Shown in pieces: positions 22,006 to 23,486 of a DNA stretch of 23,486 nt. The notes under the pieces were generated by a model, which saw only the letters and a program-made list of their open reading frames with translations, did not search any database and was not told the origin of the DNA. Position 1 is the stretch's first letter. Each line of letters begins with the position of its first letter. Source of the DNA: Clostridiales bacterium. GTDB lineage: Bacteria; Bacillota; Clostridia; Monoglobales; Monoglobaceae. Position numbers and translations under genes: made by a program. The stretch spans positions 1 to 23,486 of the forward strand of contig JAEDLZ010000011.1 in assembly GCA_016303265.1 (NCBI GenBank), read 5' to 3'.

Positions 22006-22049
22006 CGGGATAATACTCTCCTTACGATGAAAAACAGGAGTAATATGCA

Positions 22050-22286
22050 ATGAAAAGATTACAAACTGAGGACCATGTCGTCGGTCTGAAACAATCGAAA
22101 AAGGCTATCGAGACGGGAAAGGCGAGGCTGGCATATATATCAGAGGATGCCGATTCCTATATAAAAGTTCCGCTGGAGGAGCTTTGCCGCCAAAATGCGG
22201 TTCAAATTGTATATGTGGACACAATGAAGGAGCTTGCAAAAGCCTGCAGAGTTGATGTTCCCACCGCTGTTGCGGTGATTCTTTAG
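22050..22286 (+). CDS. L7Ae-family ribosomal / kink-turn RNA-binding protein
   Basis: The 78-residue protein matches the small bacterial L7Ae-like group (YbxF/RplGB type), which binds kink-turn RNA. It shows VVGLKQSKKAIETGKARLAYISEDAD, PLEELC and a C-terminal VYVDTMKELAKACRVDVPTAVAVIL, the last part close to the family's M-K-x-L-G-K-A-C-x-I-x-V signature. In Clostridia and Bacilli this gene normally lies between rpoC and rpsL; here only the rpsL side is kept. CAGGAG lies 9 nt upstream of the ATG. A hairpin with a U-rich arm follows before rpsL. Confidence 0.88.
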   Translation: MKRLQTEDHVVGLKQSKKAIETGKARLAYISEDADSYIKVPLEELCRQNAVQIVYVDTMKELAKACRVDVPTAVAVIL

Positions 22287-22288
22287 TT

Positions 22289-22312
22289 AAAAATGCGCTT
22301 TGCGCGTTTTTA
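22289..22312 (+). terminator. Hairpin between the L7Ae-like gene and rpsL
   Basis: AAAAATGCGC and GCGCGTTTTT form a 10-bp stem (one U-G) around TTT, with the T run in the 3' arm. It may cause partial termination or processing between the two genes. Confidence 0.5.
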
Positions 22313-22343
22313 TATAAATTATATCACAGGGGGTGAATATGAA

Positions 22344-22763
22344 GTGCCAACATTTAACCAATTGGTAAAGAAAGGTAGAGCGACAGCTGAAAAGAAGTCA
22401 ACGGCTCCTGCACTCTTAAAGGGGTTCAATACCATTAAGAAAAGAACAACAGACCAGGATTCTCCGCAAAAGAGAGGCGTTTGTACATCTGTAAGGACGA
22501 TGACTCCCAAAAAGCCGAATTCCGCTCTCCGTAAGGTTGCCAGAGTACGACTCACAAACGGTATCGAGGTTTCTGCTTATATTCCCGGTATGGGACATAA
22601 TCTTCAGGAACACAGCGTTGTGTTAATCAGAGGCGGAAGAGTAAAAGACCTTCCGGGTGTTCGTTATCACATTATCCGCGGTACACTTGATACGGCAGGT
22701 GTTGCTAAGCGTAATCAGGCAAGATCCAAATACGGTGCAAAGAGACCGAAAGAGGCTAAATAG
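22344..22763 (+). CDS. rpsL: 30S ribosomal protein S12
   Basis: S12 sits at the decoding centre and controls accuracy. The 139-residue protein starts at a GTG (22344; PTFNQLVKKGR after the initiator), 8 nt after AGGGGGTG; frames from further upstream add sequence foreign to the family. SPQKRGVCTSVRTMTPKKPNSALRKVARVRL and GGRVKDLPGVRYHIIRGTLDTAGV contain the lysines whose substitution gives streptomycin resistance, and both are wild type here. It is followed by rpsG after a long structured spacer. Confidence 0.97.
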   Translation: MPTFNQLVKKGRATAEKKSTAPALLKGFNTIKKRTTDQDSPQKRGVCTSVRTMTPKKPNSALRKVARVRLTNGIEVSAYIPGMGHNLQEHSVVLIRGGRVKDLPGVRYHIIRGTLDTAGVAKRNQARSKYGAKRPKEAK

Positions 22764-22841
22764 TCTGCTTTAAACATCTTGAATTTTTAGAAATTATTAT
22801 AGTGCGTATATTACTATTTTATATATATCGAAGCGAACATA

Positions 22842-22920
22842 GGTTCCCACTGATGAGTAGTAGAATACAGCGCTAGCAGTACCCTTTGGGTATTGAGTAC
22901 CTTGTGGAACATTTAACCAC
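22842..22920 (+). promoter_or_regulatory. Structured rpsL-rpsG spacer, candidate S7-binding element
   Basis: GTTCCCAC (22843-22850) pairs with GTGGAAC (22904-22910) with one bulged C, enclosing GAATACAGCGCTAGCAGTAC and a TACCC/GGGTA hairpin (22880-22892). GTGGAACAT, CGCTAG and GAATAC resemble parts of the 16S 3' major domain bound by S7 (GUGGAGCAU, UCGCUAGUAAUC, GAAUACGUUCCC, from memory). In E. coli S7 controls its operon through this same intercistronic spacer. Confidence 0.5.
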
Positions 22921-22941
22921 TAAGAAATGGAGGGAAGATAA

Positions 22942-23412
22942 GTGCCAAGAAAAGGACATATTGCACGCCGTGACGTGTTACCTGATCCACTTTATAACAG
23001 TAAAACTGTTACTCGTCTTATCAATAACATCATGCTCGATGGCAAGAAGGGTGTAGCCCAGTCTATCGTTTATGGTGCGTTTGATATAATCAAAGAAAAA
23101 ACAGGCAAAGACCCGGTTGAGGTTTTTGAGGAAGCTATGAACGCTGTAATGCCTGTTCTCGAAGTTAAAGCAAGGCGTGTTGGCGGGGCTAACTATCAGG
23201 TTCCGATCGAAGTTCGTGCTGACAGAAGAGAAACTTTGGGTCTTCGTTGGATTACTCTCTACGCTCGTCAGAGAAATGAGAGAACAATGGCTGAAAGACT
23301 TGCAAACGAGCTTATGGATGCAACAAACAGCACGGGCGGTGCATTCAAAAAGAAAGAAGACACACACAAGATGGCTGAAGCTAATAAGGCTTTTGCTCAC
23401 TTCCGTTGGTAA
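22942..23412 (+). CDS. rpsG: 30S ribosomal protein S7
   Basis: S7 nucleates assembly of the 30S head. The 156-residue protein starts at a GTG (22942), 7 nt after GGAGGG, and reads PRKGHIARRDVLPDPLYNSKTVTRLINNIMLDGKKG. Conserved blocks ARRVGGANYQVPIEVR, LGLRWITLYARQRNERTMAERLANEL and the ANKAFAHFRW C-terminus match the family at normal length. fusA would be expected next but lies beyond the window; only 74 nt of spacer are visible. Confidence 0.98.
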   Translation: MPRKGHIARRDVLPDPLYNSKTVTRLINNIMLDGKKGVAQSIVYGAFDIIKEKTGKDPVEVFEEAMNAVMPVLEVKARRVGGANYQVPIEVRADRRETLGLRWITLYARQRNERTMAERLANELMDATNSTGGAFKKKEDTHKMAEANKAFAHFRW

Positions 23413-23486
23413 TTTTACTTTGAAAATTACTTCGTCTTCGGCGGACGCCCTCGGCTTGAAAAATGCTCAAGTATAAAGCATACATT

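Larger units (their letters stand above)
21528..22049. other. Long intergenic region with terminator and two promoters
   Basis: It holds the hairpin set at 21565-21687, a strong promoter (21798-21826), a leader of over 200 nt with small stems (for example GATGTCC 21873-21879 with GGGCATC 21896-21902) and a second, extended -10 promoter just before the L7Ae-like gene. No coding region and no rpoC remnant were seen. Confidence 0.6.

Overview
This window looks like a chromosomal segment from a spore-forming member of the Clostridia (Firmicutes). The signs are the ctsR-mcsA-mcsB-clpC heat-shock operon with a textbook CtsR operator, SpoVB-type and VanW-type envelope proteins, an S-layer-homology (SLH) surface protein, clostridial ribosomal-protein gene order, strong AGGAGG ribosome binding sites and sigma-A promoters with near-consensus boxes. 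Species cannot be named from sequence reading alone.

Layout. (1) 1-243: two tandem tiny Cys-rich hydrophobic peptides, the first cut by the window edge. (2) 434-2539, minus: a secreted DUF4430/cadherin-like/SLH protein with a long, palindrome-rich 5' leader. (3) 2972-4918, minus: argC-argB for arginine synthesis, with a perfect 15-bp inverted repeat between the argC Shine-Dalgarno and its likely ATG. (4) 5282-6394, plus: a lone MsmX/UgpC-type sugar-ABC ATPase. (5) 6395-6957: a non-coding gap with six tandem 28-bp repeats, then the ctsR promoter and operator. (6) 6958-11425, plus: ctsR-mcsA-mcsB-clpC. (7) 11426-11814: a hairpin-rich convergent gap. (8) 11815-12668, minus: rplM-rpsI behind an L13-type leader. 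(9) 13059-14057, minus: a YkvI-like membrane protein. (10) 14282-17728, plus: rpmG-secE-nusG-rplK-rplA-rplJ-rplL, carrying L1-stalk-like leaders before rplK and rplA and an L10 attenuator before rplJ. (11) 18133-19866, minus: a VanW/G5 protein, divergent from a SpoVB-like flippase at 20031-21527. (12) 22050-23412, plus: L7Ae-like gene, rpsL and rpsG, with a possible S7-binding element between the last two.

How the parts fit. The heat-shock operon encodes a repressor (CtsR), an arginine kinase with its activator (McsB/McsA) and the unfoldase that recognises arginine-phosphorylated proteins (ClpC); the operator at its promoter closes the loop. The ribosomal cluster is rich in candidate autogenous RNA controls (L13, L1 twice, L10, perhaps S7). 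The usual rpoB-rpoC pair, normally found between rplL and the L7Ae-like/rpsL/rpsG genes, is absent; a VanW gene and a flippase gene sit there instead, and the downstream block has gained its own promoters.

No CRISPR array, prophage, insertion sequence, tRNA or rRNA gene was seen. I found no convincing entirely new multi-gene system. The most unusual signals are RNA- and repeat-level: the permuted 16S-like element before rpsG, the paired L1-like leaders, the argC palindrome, the shared terminator hairpins and the 28-bp tandem array.
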